This document shows positions 16,636 through 25,882 of a stretch of DNA of 64,000 bases, in pieces; within the stretch, counting starts at the first letter, position 1, and each line of letters begins with the position of its first letter. The notes below the pieces were generated by a model. It had not been told where the DNA came from, did not search any database, and worked only from the letters and a program-made list of their open reading frames with translations. The DNA lies in contig NZ_LWDV01000009.1 in NCBI RefSeq assembly GCF_001693735.1, positions 369,753 to 433,752 on the forward strand, read 5' to 3'. This DNA is from Orenia metallireducens (GTDB taxonomy: Bacteria > Bacillota > Halanaerobiia > Halobacteroidales > Halobacteroidaceae). Both the position numbers and the translations under genes were made by a program.

Positions 16636-17829
16636 TTGGGAATATTCAGTAACTTATTTGGTAATAAAAGTCCAACAAATAAAACAGAAACAGTAGATAC
16701 TCTCAAACTTGTAACAGAGAGGGGGAATAGTTTTTATAGTTGGAATGGGAAGTTATTTCAATCAGATATTATTAGATCCTGTATAAGGCCAAAAACTAAA
16801 GCAATAGGAAAACTTGAAGCTAAGCATATAAGAGAGGGGACAGATGGAATCAAAATCAACCCTGAACCTTATATGCGTTTTTTATTGGAGGAGCCTAATC
16901 CTTATATGACAGGTCAGATGATGCAGGAGAAGTTGACTAATCAACTTCAACTTAACAATAATGCCTTTGCTCTAATTATCCGAGGCGATGGAGGATATCC
17001 AAAAGAGATATATCCCATTCCAGCTACAGGAGTACAAGTTGTATTTGAAGATAATAAAGAGATGCAATTGAAATTCCTGCTTAAAACTGGTCAATATATC
17101 AAAGTTAAGTATAGTGATGTCATCCATCTAAGGCAAGATTACAACGACAATGATATTTTTGGAGAGAGTCCCCAAAAGGCTCTAACATCACTTATGGAAG
17201 TGGTTAATACCACTGACCAGGGGATAATCAAAGCTATTAAAAATAGTAATGTGATTAGATGGTTACTTAAATTCAAAAGTACTATTAGACCAGAGGATAA
17301 AGAGTTAGAAGTTAAAAAGTTTGTTAAAAACTACTTATCAATAGACAATGATGCAGGGGCAGCAGCTACAGATCCTAAGTTTGATGCTGAGCAAGTTGAG
17401 CCAAATAATTATGTACCAAATGCCGCACAAATGGATAGAACAACCGCTCGTATATATAGTTTCTTTGGTACTAATGAGAAGATAGTTCAATCTAAGTACA
17501 ATGAAGATGATTGGAATGCTTATTTTGAAGCCGAATTAGAACCATTAGCTAAGCAAATGAGCTTAGAATTCACTAGAAAACTATTCACTAGAAAAGAGCG
17601 AGGGTTTGGTAATAAGATTATATTCTCAGCCAATAGCTTACAGTATGCAAGTATGAAAACTAAGCTCAACCTATGGTTAATGGTTGATAGAGGAGCTATG
17701 ACTCCAAATGAATGGAGAGAAATATTAAATCTTAGTCCTATTGAGGGTGGAGATAAACCGCTAAGAAGAAAAGATACAGGAATAGTCACAGAGGGAGGTG
17801 AGACAGAAGATAATGAAGATACCGATTAG
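16636..17829 (+). CDS. Portal protein, HK97 family
   Basis: 397 residues, normal length for HK97-type portals. Typical segments include LLEEPNPYMTGQMMQEKL near 76-93, the NNNAFALIIRG strand and the QRT-like YSFFGTNEKIVQSKY. The start is TTG at 16636 after AAGGAGGTGATTA. It forms the ring through which DNA enters. Its end overlaps the protease start by 17 bases. Confidence 0.92.
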   Translation: MGIFSNLFGNKSPTNKTETVDTLKLVTERGNSFYSWNGKLFQSDIIRSCIRPKTKAIGKLEAKHIREGTDGIKINPEPYMRFLLEEPNPYMTGQMMQEKLTNQLQLNNNAFALIIRGDGGYPKEIYPIPATGVQVVFEDNKEMQLKFLLKTGQYIKVKYSDVIHLRQDYNDNDIFGESPQKALTSLMEVVNTTDQGIIKAIKNSNVIRWLLKFKSTIRPEDKELEVKKFVKNYLSIDNDAGAAATDPKFDAEQVEPNNYVPNAAQMDRTTARIYSFFGTNEKIVQSKYNEDDWNAYFEAELEPLAKQMSLEFTRKLFTRKERGFGNKIIFSANSLQYASMKTKLNLWLMVDRGAMTPNEWREILNLSPIEGGDKPLRRKDTGIVTEGGETEDNEDTD

Positions 17830-18640
17830 AGGTTTTATTGTTGCAAATGATGAGAAAGAAATTTATGAGTGGTTTGGTTATGAAGTAACTTGCCCTCGTG
17901 ATGTTGCTGGTTGGCTAGAAAAAACCAATGGAGAAACGTTAGAAGTTGAAATCAACAGTCCTGGCGGAGACGTCTATAGTGGCTCAGAAATCTATACAGC
18001 ATTAATGAATTACAAAGGAAAGGTTAATGTTGATATAGTCGGTGTTGCTGCAAGTGCTGCTAGCGTTATAGCTATGGCAGGAGATATTGTTAGAATCTCG
18101 CCTACTGCTCAGATTATGATTCATAATGTATCTAGTAGAGCTAGTGGAGATTATAGAAGTATGGAGCATAAAGCAGAAATGCTAAAGAACTACAATAAAT
18201 CAATAGCTAATGCTTACAGACTAAAAACAGGGATGGAAGAACAAGAGTTATTCGATTTGATGGATTCTGGAGGTTCAGCAAACACAGGGGCTTGGTTAAC
18301 TGCTCAAAAATCAAAAGAGCTAGGTTTTGCTGATGAAATTATGTTTGATACAGGTAATAAATTGGTTGCTAGTGCTGGTATTAATGATGGGATGTTGCCT
18401 CAAGGTGTTATTGATAAAATGAGAAACTTACTCCCTGAATTAAAGAATCGAGATATAGAAGATAGCAGTGAACAGATTGAAAATGAAGAGGAAACTGAAG
18501 ATGTAGTTGCTAAAGACGAACTAGAGCAAGAAGAGCTAGAAGAGGTTGAAAATGTAGTTAATCAAGCTAAAGTCGATATAGATAAATTTAAAGCAAGACT
18601 AAACTTATTGAAATTAAAAGGAGAGATGATAAATGACTAA
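17813..18640 (+). CDS. Prohead protease, ClpP/S14 type
   Basis: About 275 residues. ClpP-like fold motifs: INSPGGDVYSGSEIY near 45-59, catalytic Ser81 in GVAASAAS, and His104 in QIMIHNVS. A long acidic, charged tail (about 205-275) may be a scaffold-like extension. ATG at 17813 is used because GGGAGGTGA lies before it. It would trim capsid proteins during assembly. It overlaps the capsid gene by 8 bases. Confidence 0.9.
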   Translation: MKIPIRGFIVANDEKEIYEWFGYEVTCPRDVAGWLEKTNGETLEVEINSPGGDVYSGSEIYTALMNYKGKVNVDIVGVAASAASVIAMAGDIVRISPTAQIMIHNVSSRASGDYRSMEHKAEMLKNYNKSIANAYRLKTGMEEQELFDLMDSGGSANTGAWLTAQKSKELGFADEIMFDTGNKLVASAGINDGMLPQGVIDKMRNLLPELKNRDIEDSSEQIENEEETEDVVAKDELEQEELEEVENVVNQAKVDIDKFKARLNLLKLKGEMIND

Positions 18641-19816
18641 AGCAGAATATTTTAAGACAAGAAATGCAATGATGACAGAAGCTCAAAATTTAATCGACTC
18701 TGGAGATGTAGAATCTGCAAATGCTAAGATGGAAGAGATTGAAGAATTAGATGAAAAATATGATAATGTTTGTAAAGCCAAAGCTAACATGGAAGCTTTA
18801 AAGGATAACACAACTTCTGAAATGGATAATATTGTTGCCGGAAATACTGAAACTGTAGAGATTGCAGGAAACCAAAATGCCGACAAAGAAAAATTAAAAG
18901 CTTACGGTAGTGATTTAAAAATGGATAATATCATTACTGTAGGAACTAGTAAAATTGTTATTCCTGAGCGTTCATCAAGTAGTATTAATGGTACATTCAA
19001 TGAGGTGTCAAGCTTAATTGATAGAGTTGATGTTGTAGAGATGCAAGGTGGAGAAAGCTTTAAACAACCATATATTAAAGGATATGGCGAAGGCGGTTAT
19101 ACTGGACAAGGTGCTGACTATACTGATACAGAAACTGTCTTTGATTATGCAGAAATAAATAAAGCTAAAATAACTGCTTATGCAGAGCATCCAGAAGAGA
19201 TTGAAAGATTACCAGAAGCTAACTATGCAACTATGCAACTATGGTTATAGATGGTGTTGAAAAAGCTCAAAGAAAGAAAATTACTAGAGAAATTTTAGTA
19301 GGAGATGGAGCAACTAACCACTTAGTGGGTATTTTCTCTACTAATGCTACAGCAATCGACCCTGCAACTGATGTAGAAATTGCTGCAATAGACAATAATA
19401 CTTTAGATAATATCATCTTTAGTTATGGTGGGGACGAAGACGTAGAAGATGCTGCTGTGTTAATCCTTAACAAGAAAGATTTAAAGGCGTTTTCTCAACT
19501 TCGTACTGATGACGGAAAGAAATTTCATACTATTGTAACTAACGGTAATACAGGTACTATTGATGGAATTCCTTTTATTATCAATAGTGCTTGTAAAGCT
19601 ATCTCCGATGATGCAACTACAGCTGGAAGTTATTCGATGGCGTATGGTTCATTATCCAACTATAAATTAGTATTGTTCAGCGACACAGAAATTAAACGTT
19701 CAGATGACTTCAAATTCAAGCAAGGAGTTATTGCTCATAGAGGTTCTGGATACTTTGGTGGTAATGTTGTATCTAAGAATGGATTTTTGAGAATTAAGAA
19801 AGCTTCAGCGGTATAA
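18633..19816 (+). pseudogene. Major capsid protein (HK97 fold), frameshifted
   Basis: Two frames together make one HK97-type capsid protein. The first frame (18633-19250) covers the delta-domain and N-arm, and the second (from 19241) begins within VIDGVEKAQRKKITREI and runs to 19816. The break is at 19221-19243, where the 8-base unit AACTATGC is present twice before a partial third copy. Removing one unit restores a continuous frame of about 391 residues, close to the family's usual length. ATG at 18633 has GGAGAGATGATAA. Either a real inactivating mutation or an assembly error. Confidence 0.85.
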
Positions 19817-19834
19817 AACTAACTAAACATAGTT

Positions 19835-19864
19835 AAGTCACCTGTATATTTGTGGGTGGCTTTT
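19835..19864 (+). terminator. Weak terminator-like hairpin after capsid gene
   Basis: AAGTCACC/GGTGGCTT stem of 8 bp with one G-T pair and a 12-base loop, followed by TTATATTT. It may reduce read-through from the highly expressed capsid gene. Confidence 0.45.
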
Positions 19865-19896
19865 ATATTTATAACACATTAAAAGGAGATGGGAAT

Positions 19897-20178
19897 ATGA
19901 AAGAAAAAGTAATTAGATCTTTTATTGATAAAAACACTAAAAAACCTTATAACCAAGGTAGCATTTATGAGTCTGAGGATGAAGCTAGAATAAAAGAGTT
20001 GCAGGAGAAAGGGTTTTTATATAAAGAGCAAACTGTCAAAAGCAAAGAAAATAATGGTCAGGGTGATAAATTCCCCAAAAATACAGGCGGGAATTGGTAT
20101 GAGCTATCAAATGGAGAAAAGATTCAAGGAGAAGAGAAAGCAATAGCAGCTCAAAAGGAGCTTGACGAAAAGGAATGA
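19897..20178 (+). CDS. Small phage protein between capsid and connector
   Basis: 93 residues, charged and low complexity, with an N-terminal domain of about 45 residues (KVIRSFIDKNTKKPYNQGS...) resembling small phage proteins that follow the capsid. ATG at 19897 is preceded by AAAAGGAGATGGG. Possibly head decoration or a Rho-like N-terminal fragment; unassigned. Confidence 0.5.
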   Translation: MKEKVIRSFIDKNTKKPYNQGSIYESEDEARIKELQEKGFLYKEQTVKSKENNGQGDKFPKNTGGNWYELSNGEKIQGEEKAIAAQKELDEKE

Positions 20179-20183
20179 TGTAA

Positions 20184-20471
20184 ATGTCTTTAATAGATGA
20201 AATTAAGCCAGTATTAAGAATTACAGCCAGCGATTTCAATGGAGAAATACAAGGTTTGATTGATGCAGCGAAAGTTGATTTAAGAATATCTGGGATTAAC
20301 AATATAGATGAAACAGATGCCTTAATCAAAAGAGCTATAATTCTCTATTGTAAGGCTAATTTTGGTTATGATAATCCAGACTCAGATAAATTTCAAAAAT
20401 CTTATGATATGCTAAAGAACCACTTGGCACTATCTTCTGAGTATGCGGTAGTTGATGACAATGCGACATAA
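20184..20471 (+). CDS. Head-tail connector, gp6-like
   Basis: 95 residues, all helical, with LIDEIKPVLRI at the start, a central ALIKRAIILYCKANFG helix and an acidic end. This matches the HK97 gp6-like connector (DNA packaging protein) family. It is first of the connector run that follows the capsid gene. ATG at 20184 follows GGAATGATGTAA. Confidence 0.75.
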   Translation: MSLIDEIKPVLRITASDFNGEIQGLIDAAKVDLRISGINNIDETDALIKRAIILYCKANFGYDNPDSDKFQKSYDMLKNHLALSSEYAVVDDNAT

Positions 20472-20763
20472 CAAAGTGATATATCTACCAACTATGATAA
20501 TTAAAGAAGATGAATGGGGAAATGAAGTAGAAGTCCCTGACTGGAAACTTGTATATGCTAACGAGTATTCTATTGGTTCTAATGAGTATTATAATGCTGC
20601 TGTCAATGGATTAAGACCTGAAGAATCCTTTGAGATATATTCTTTTGAGTATAATAAGGAAAAGAAATTCAAATATAACGATGAAGAATATAAAATAATT
20701 CGTACTCAAGGCAAAGGTGAGAAAATAGTACTTATTGGAGAGAAGGTGGCTGGAGATGGTTAG
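20461..20763 (+). CDS. Head-closure/head-tail adaptor protein
   Basis: About 100 residues, beta-rich with a NSIGSNEYYNAAVNGL-like centre, as in the SPP1 gp16-type head-closure group. ATG at 20461 or 20455 is likely; both lie inside the end of the connector gene. It should seal the portal before tail joining. Assigned by pattern and order. Confidence 0.65.
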   Translation: MRHNKVIYLPTMIIKEDEWGNEVEVPDWKLVYANEYSIGSNEYYNAAVNGLRPEESFEIYSFEYNKEKKFKYNDEEYKIIRTQGKGEKIVLIGEKVAGDG

Positions 20764-21142
20764 AACAGTTAGTGTAGATGATCTAGCAGCTGTAATCACT
20801 GAAGAAGTAAAAAAATACACTGATGATGTCCAAGAAGAAATAAAGAAAGAGGTAAAATCAACTGCAAGTAAAGTTAAAAAAGAGATAAAAGCAAAGTCTC
20901 CTAAGGATACTGGAGAATATGCTGATGGATGGAGCAGCAAAACAAGTACTAAAGGTGGTCAGATTGAGGTCACAATCTACAATAAAGAAAAACCTAGTCT
21001 TACACATCTTTTAGAAATGGGTCATGCTAAAAGAAATGGGGGTAAGGTAGCGGCAATCCCCCATATTCGACCTTCGTATGATAACTTAATTCCACAGATG
21101 GAGAAAAAAATAGAGAAAATCATTAAGAACGGTGGTGGATAA
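20756..21142 (+). CDS. HK97 gp10-like tail-joining protein
   Basis: 128 residues. A basic/acidic helix of about 45 residues is followed by SPKDTGEYADGW near 49-60 and LTHLLEMGHAKR near 88-99, the hallmarks of the HK97 gp10 family. ATG at 20756 after AGAAGGTGGCTGG. It acts at the head-tail junction or tail terminus. Confidence 0.85.
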   Translation: MVRTVSVDDLAAVITEEVKKYTDDVQEEIKKEVKSTASKVKKEIKAKSPKDTGEYADGWSSKTSTKGGQIEVTIYNKEKPSLTHLLEMGHAKRNGGKVAAIPHIRPSYDNLIPQMEKKIEKIIKNGGG

Positions 21143-21143
21143 T

Positions 21144-21458
21144 ATGACTTATATGGATTTAATAGATGAAATAAAATTTATAGGCTTCCCTTGCACTTAT
21201 GGAAGTTTTAAGTCACAACCACCAATACCATTTGTAACAGTACAATTAGCTTATAATAACGATATGATAGCGGATAATCATAATTATAAAGATATAGGTA
21301 ACTACCAGCTTGAATATTATAATTCAATTAAATATCCACCAGATGAGCAGAAAATTGAAAATAAACTTAAAGAATTAAGACTCCCTTATTCAAAAGTTGA
21401 GTCTTTTTTAGATAGTGAAGATTTATATCAAATCATATATGAAATTCAATTAATATAG
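21144..21458 (+). CDS. Tail completion/terminator protein
   Basis: 104 residues. LIDEIKFIGFPCTYGSFKSQ near 5-24 and a PFVTVQLAYNNDMIADNHNY strand pattern match small tail-terminator-like proteins that sit just before the tail-tube gene. ATG at 21144, one base after the previous stop, with GGTGGTGGA before it. Confidence 0.65.
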   Translation: MTYMDLIDEIKFIGFPCTYGSFKSQPPIPFVTVQLAYNNDMIADNHNYKDIGNYQLEYYNSIKYPPDEQKIENKLKELRLPYSKVESFLDSEDLYQIIYEIQLI

Positions 21459-21470
21459 GAGGTAGAAAAT

Positions 21471-22373
21471 ATGAGTAACAAAGTCAAATTCGGACTGGAA
21501 CAGGTTCATGTGGCATTTTTAGGTGTGTCTCAGACCAAAAGCATAGAGGTAACTAAAACACCATCTGCAGATGGTGAGATAACAGTTACAGTTACAGCAG
21601 ATACTCTTTTAGGAGTTGATTCTCCAGTTACTGTTATAGTTCCATTAGCTTCTGAAACTCACGATAATGTTGCAAAGGTAGCATCAGTATTAGTTAATGC
21701 TTTAAATAATAACAGTACTCTTAATGCTGTATTTAGAGCAAGCCATAATGCAGGAGTAATTAAGCTAGTTACTAAGGTAGCACAGGATAATGATAGCACA
21801 TTAGATATTACATTCACAGATACTGGATCTACAGGAGCTACATTAGGAGTTGCTCAAGATGTCGCAGAAGGTACAACTAGTTGGGGAATTCCTAAACCTA
21901 TACCAGGAGCAGTTGGATTTTCAACTTCTCCAGAGGGAGACACATCAGAATTTTATGCTGATAATACTAAGTATTTCACATATACAACTAATAACGGATA
22001 TACAGGAGATTTAGAAATGGCTAATATCCCCGATGAGATACTTGCTGAAATGCTTGGGATGACTATAGATTCTAACGGAATGCTTGTCGAATCTGCAAAT
22101 GATGAACCAAAATACTTTGCTTTGCTCTTCCAGGTTCAAGGTGACCAAAAGAATAGAAGGATGGTTTATTATAGATGTAAAGCATCTAGACCTTCAGAAG
22201 AGAACAGTACCAATGAAGCAAGTGTAAACCCTTCAACAGATACATTAAATTTAGAGATGCTTCCAACTGAAGATAAGAATAAATATGTTAAAGGTAAATT
22301 GCAGTTATCAGAGAGTAATCAAGCAGTGTACAATTCATTCTTTGATAGTGTATTATTACCAAATATAGCTTAG
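21471..22373 (+). CDS. Major tail protein with inserted domain
   Basis: 300 residues, versus about 190-200 for the phi13-type tail-tube family. The N-terminal KFGLEQVHVAFL and the later GAVGFSTSPEGDTSEFYADN belong to the tube protein. Between them lies about 100 residues of Thr/Val-rich beta sequence (about 20-125), which looks like an inserted domain that would project from the tube. TAGGAGGTAGAAAAT precedes the ATG. Confidence 0.8.
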   Translation: MSNKVKFGLEQVHVAFLGVSQTKSIEVTKTPSADGEITVTVTADTLLGVDSPVTVIVPLASETHDNVAKVASVLVNALNNNSTLNAVFRASHNAGVIKLVTKVAQDNDSTLDITFTDTGSTGATLGVAQDVAEGTTSWGIPKPIPGAVGFSTSPEGDTSEFYADNTKYFTYTTNNGYTGDLEMANIPDEILAEMLGMTIDSNGMLVESANDEPKYFALLFQVQGDQKNRRMVYYRCKASRPSEENSTNEASVNPSTDTLNLEMLPTEDKNKYVKGKLQLSESNQAVYNSFFDSVLLPNIA

Positions 22374-22386
22374 GAGTTGATTATTA

Positions 22387-22752
22387 ATGAGAACAATACA
22401 AATTGGAAATAAAGAATTAGGGCTAAGGGCTACTCCTTTAGCTCTTTTATATTATAGACAGGAGTTTGATGAAGATTTAATAGAGGATTTGGTAAGCCTG
22501 CAAGATATGGCAAAAATGGCAGATGGAGATTTTAGCGGATTTGACTCTGTTAAGATACTTCAAATTTGTTATGCTATGAACAAAGCTGATAATTTTGGCA
22601 AACAGTTTCATGGTTTTGAGAAATGGTTATCTGAATTAGAAAGTATAGACTTTGCAGATGAAAATTTTATGATGAATGTAATTGAGGAAGCATCAGATGG
22701 ATTTTTTCGTTCCGCAGCAAATGGAGGAAACCCAAAGCTCAAAGGAAAGTAA
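22387..22752 (+). CDS. Tail assembly chaperone G
   Basis: 121 residues, helical, position and size of the lambda gpG analogue: after the tail tube and before the tape measure. TTAGGAGTTGATTATTA precedes the ATG. Ribosomes that shift at 22702-22708 would make the longer GT form. It would coat the tape measure during tail assembly. Confidence 0.8.
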   Translation: MRTIQIGNKELGLRATPLALLYYRQEFDEDLIEDLVSLQDMAKMADGDFSGFDSVKILQICYAMNKADNFGKQFHGFEKWLSELESIDFADENFMMNVIEEASDGFFRSAANGGNPKLKGK

Positions 22753-22939
22753 TCCTGTTTCTAATAGACTTGATTTAATAATACTGTCAAATGCGAAACA
22801 CATTGGATTATCATTTCAAGAACTTAATCAATTAAGAGTTAGTGATTTTATAGAAATGACAGATATTCATCTTGGTAAGAAGAAAGTAACAGGCTCTAAA
22901 AGAGCTACACAAGCAGATATAGATAAGTTATTTGCTTAA
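22387..22939 (+). CDS. Tail chaperone GT, frameshift product
   Basis: Joining the first 107 codons to the frame that opens from 22709 to 22939 gives about 183 residues. The downstream frame lacks a ribosome site and reads LIILSNAKHIGLSFQELNQL, the pattern of T-type extensions. The change is from frame 1 to frame 2, so +1 (or -2). The sequence at 22702-22710, TTT TTT CGT, allows a Phe tRNA to slide from TTT to TTC. In siphoviruses both forms are required for tail assembly. The frameshift itself is predicted, not shown. Confidence 0.75.
22699..22710 (+). promoter_or_regulatory. Predicted +1 ribosomal frameshift site
   Basis: GGA TTT TTT CGT in the upstream frame. The last two codons equal the UUU_CGU core of the influenza A PA-X +1 site. 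A +1 slide of tRNA-Phe (anticodon GAA) from UUU to UUC enters the T frame at GTT 22709. A -2 slip on the six T's would also reach it. Confidence 0.65.
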
Positions 22940-22984
22940 CCTTCTAGTTAACTAGAGTGGTATTTTATATATGGAGGTGAGTAT

Positions 22985-25882
22985 GTGGCAGAGACAATAC
23001 GTGGGATTAATGTAAAAATAGGTTCAGATACTACAGGGTTGGGTAAAGCATTGAAGGATGTTAATAAAAAAAGTAGAGACATACGATCAGAACTTAGGAA
23101 AGTTCAAAGATTACTTCGCTTCAATCCTGATGACACTAGATTATTAGCTCAGCAACAAGAATTATTATCTCAAAGGGTAGGCAATACTAGTGAAAAACTA
23201 GAAAGATTGCGATCTGTACAAGAACAGGTAAATGAGCAATTTCAGAATGGAGAAATATCCGCTGAAGCTTACAGAGATTTTCAAAGAGAGTTAGTAAGAA
23301 CAGAAAGCCAGCTTAATAGTTTTAGAGAACAGTTAGACAATGCAGGTCAAAGTTCAAGCACTCTTGCTCAAAGAATACAAGCTACAGGTGAGAGATTACA
23401 AGGTGTTGGAAATAAGCTCAAAGGGATAGGAAAGAAATTGTCTGGTATGTCAGCAGCTATTACTGGTGCTTTTACAGGTCTTGTAGTAGGGACTAGAGAC
23501 TTTCGAAAAGAAATAGCTGTGTTAGAAAATAACACTAAAACTGCTGGAGCTAATATGGAGAATATGTCTGCTGCTATGAAGCAGATGCAGGGAGTAACTG
23601 GCGAACTTGATAGTAATGTAGAGGGATTATCCAATCTTTTAGCAGCAGGTTTTAAGGGTGACAAGTTCCAACAGGTACTTGATGAATTGTCAGGTGCTGC
23701 AATCAAATTTAAAGATACTTTAAAATTTGAAGGTATAGCTGATGGATTACAGGAAACTCTTGCAACTGGTTCAGCAGTTGGTCCTTTTGCAGAACTACTT
23801 GAAAGATCTGGGATTCAAATTGATAATTTTAATGCTGGGTTACAACAAGCTATAACTAGTGGAACTGAGCAAAATTATATTTTAGAAACTCTAGCCAATA
23901 CTGGTCTTGCAAATGTTTATGAGCAATATAGGCAGAATAACTCAGAACTTGTTAATAGTGCTGAGGCTAATTATTCACTTCAAGAATCACTTAGTAAATT
24001 AGGTAAAACTCTTGAGCCAATAATGACCCAAATAACTATTGCAATTACTAAAGTTGTAGATGTATTTAATAACCTATCTCCAGTAGGTAAAAAAATAGCA
24101 CTGATATTTGGAGGGATAGCAACTGCAATAGGGCCAGTTCTTGTCACAGTTGGTAGCATGATAACCGCTTGGGGAACTCTGTCTACAACATTTGCTACAG
24201 TAAGTACTTTTGTTTCAGCAACTCTCATTCCTGCTCTTTCTGGAATGGCAGCTCCCATTCTAGGAACTGTTGCAGCAGTGGGAGGATTGATTGCAATTGG
24301 AATAGAAGTGGTTAGACATTGGGAAAAGGTTAAATCATTGCTAAAAGCAGTATTTGATACTCTTAAATCTATAGTCAAAATTGTAGTCAATGTATGGAAG
24401 TTAGAATTTAAATCTTTAGAAGCTTTTGTCTTAACCGTAGTAGATACTATAGTCCAAAAGCTATCAGTACTAGAGAAAATACCAAAAGTAGGAGACCAAT
24501 TTGCTGGATTATCTGATGCAATAGGAGATTCAGCAGAAAAATCGAGACAAGAAGTAGTAGAATTAGCTAATGAAATTAAGAAGAATGGAAAAGCAATTGC
24601 CAGTTCTACAGTAGATGTGGGCAAAGCTTTTGGAGATTTAGGTTCATCAGTAGGTAAAGATTTGAAAAATGTTACAGCAAAAGTTTTTGATTTTGTAACA
24701 GGAACCCAAATTGCCTATGCTGCTCAGTCTGAAACTATTGAAGAAGAACAAGAAAAACAGACTAATGCAGTTAAAGAAGGCAATAAGGATAGAGTTGAAT
24801 CTACTTCTGAGAGCGAAGAAGAGCAGACTGAGAAAGTTAAAGGAGAAGTCAAGAAAAGAGCTGAAGCTAGAGAAGAGTTTGAAGATTCTTGGAATAATAA
24901 ATTATTCAATCTAACAGCAAGTAGGATGGAGATATTAGAAAGAGAAAAAGCCAAAGCTATAGCTGAGGCTAAAGCAAAGGGAGCAAGTACAGAAGCTATA
25001 GAACAATATTATGCACAAAAAAAGAATGAAATCAGAGAAAGCTATGAAGAGTCTTGGCAAAATAAGTTATTTAGATTAACTGCTAACAAAGAGCAATTAC
25101 TTGAATTAGAAAAGCAGAGGGCACTTGCAAGAGCAGAAGAACTAGGAGTTAGTAAACAAGCAATTTTAGAATACTATGCTCAAAAAGAGCAGGAGTTACT
25201 AAGTACTCAATTAGCTAACTATCAAAATCATGGAAATGCTATTTCAGCTGCAGTAGCAATCTGGAAGGATTCTGTAAAAAATTATGTTACTAATCTTAAA
25301 AATAATACAGCAGAAGCATCTATGGCAATGGCTAAATCAATGACAGGGTTCTTTGATAGTTTTGCAAATGGGACTAAGACCTTTAGAGAAGCTGTTAAAG
25401 AAATGGCATTATCTTTTGTAACTATGGCAGAACAACAAGTAATTGCAGCTCAAGCAGCGGGTATAGCAGCTTCATGGGCACAAGCTCCTTTAACTTTTGG
25501 AGCTTCTCTTGCTTATATAGGACAAATTGCGGCAGCAGTAGCCCCTGCATTAGCAACCTTTGAAACTGTGAAAGCAGTAATTAGAAAATTTGCAGATGGT
25601 GGTGTTGTAACAGGACCAACTGTAGGGTTAATAGGTGAAGCAGGAGATGATGAAGCAGTCATTCCTCTTAGAAAAGATGTATTAGCAAACCTTGGAGCAG
25701 GAATAGCAGCCCATATGCCTATGCCTCAACAACAAGAAGCAACTGTAAGTACTCGACCAATTGAAGTAACTTTACAGGTAGGAACTCTTATTGCAGATGA
25801 TTTAGGACTTAAGAAGCTAGAAAGAAAATTAAGGAGTATAAGAATAAGTGAAAATGCAAGGTTAGGGGTGAATACAAGGTGA
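22985..25882 (+). CDS. Tape measure protein
   Basis: 965 residues. Long coiled coils (about 10-130 and 560-750), a hydrophobic stretch near 360-440 and a Gly-rich FADGGVVTGPTVGLIGEAG motif near 870-888 are all typical. The two coiled repeats EEFEDSWNNKLFNLTASR and EESWQNKLFRLTANK show internal duplication. GTG at 22985 after GGAGGTGAGTAT. It sets tail length (roughly 140 nm by the usual rule, an estimate) and passes into the cell with DNA. Confidence 0.92.
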   Translation: MAETIRGINVKIGSDTTGLGKALKDVNKKSRDIRSELRKVQRLLRFNPDDTRLLAQQQELLSQRVGNTSEKLERLRSVQEQVNEQFQNGEISAEAYRDFQRELVRTESQLNSFREQLDNAGQSSSTLAQRIQATGERLQGVGNKLKGIGKKLSGMSAAITGAFTGLVVGTRDFRKEIAVLENNTKTAGANMENMSAAMKQMQGVTGELDSNVEGLSNLLAAGFKGDKFQQVLDELSGAAIKFKDTLKFEGIADGLQETLATGSAVGPFAELLERSGIQIDNFNAGLQQAITSGTEQNYILETLANTGLANVYEQYRQNNSELVNSAEANYSLQESLSKLGKTLEPIMTQITIAITKVVDVFNNLSPVGKKIALIFGGIATAIGPVLVTVGSMITAWGTLSTTFATVSTFVSATLIPALSGMAAPILGTVAAVGGLIAIGIEVVRHWEKVKSLLKAVFDTLKSIVKIVVNVWKLEFKSLEAFVLTVVDTIVQKLSVLEKIPKVGDQFAGLSDAIGDSAEKSRQEVVELANEIKKNGKAIASSTVDVGKAFGDLGSSVGKDLKNVTAKVFDFVTGTQIAYAAQSETIEEEQEKQTNAVKEGNKDRVESTSESEEEQTEKVKGEVKKRAEAREEFEDSWNNKLFNLTASRMEILEREKAKAIAEAKAKGASTEAIEQYYAQKKNEIRESYEESWQNKLFRLTANKEQLLELEKQRALARAEELGVSKQAILEYYAQKEQELLSTQLANYQNHGNAISAAVAIWKDSVKNYVTNLKNNTAEASMAMAKSMTGFFDSFANGTKTFREAVKEMALSFVTMAEQQVIAAQAAGIAASWAQAPLTFGASLAYIGQIAAAVAPALATFETVKAVIRKFADGGVVTGPTVGLIGEAGDDEAVIPLRKDVLANLGAGIAAHMPMPQQQEATVSTRPIEVTLQVGTLIADDLGLKKLERKLRSIRISENARLGVNTR

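Noticed and set aside
19221-19250. Programmed frameshift in the capsid gene
   Set aside because: A -1 shift would be needed but no slippery run is present, while an exact 8-bp duplication explains the break.
23980-24624. 214-residue reading frame antisense to the tape measure gene
   Set aside because: A shadow frame. The Ser/Thr/Pro/Ile-rich text mirrors the Val/Ala/Gly-rich hydrophobic part of the real protein, and no ribosome site precedes it.
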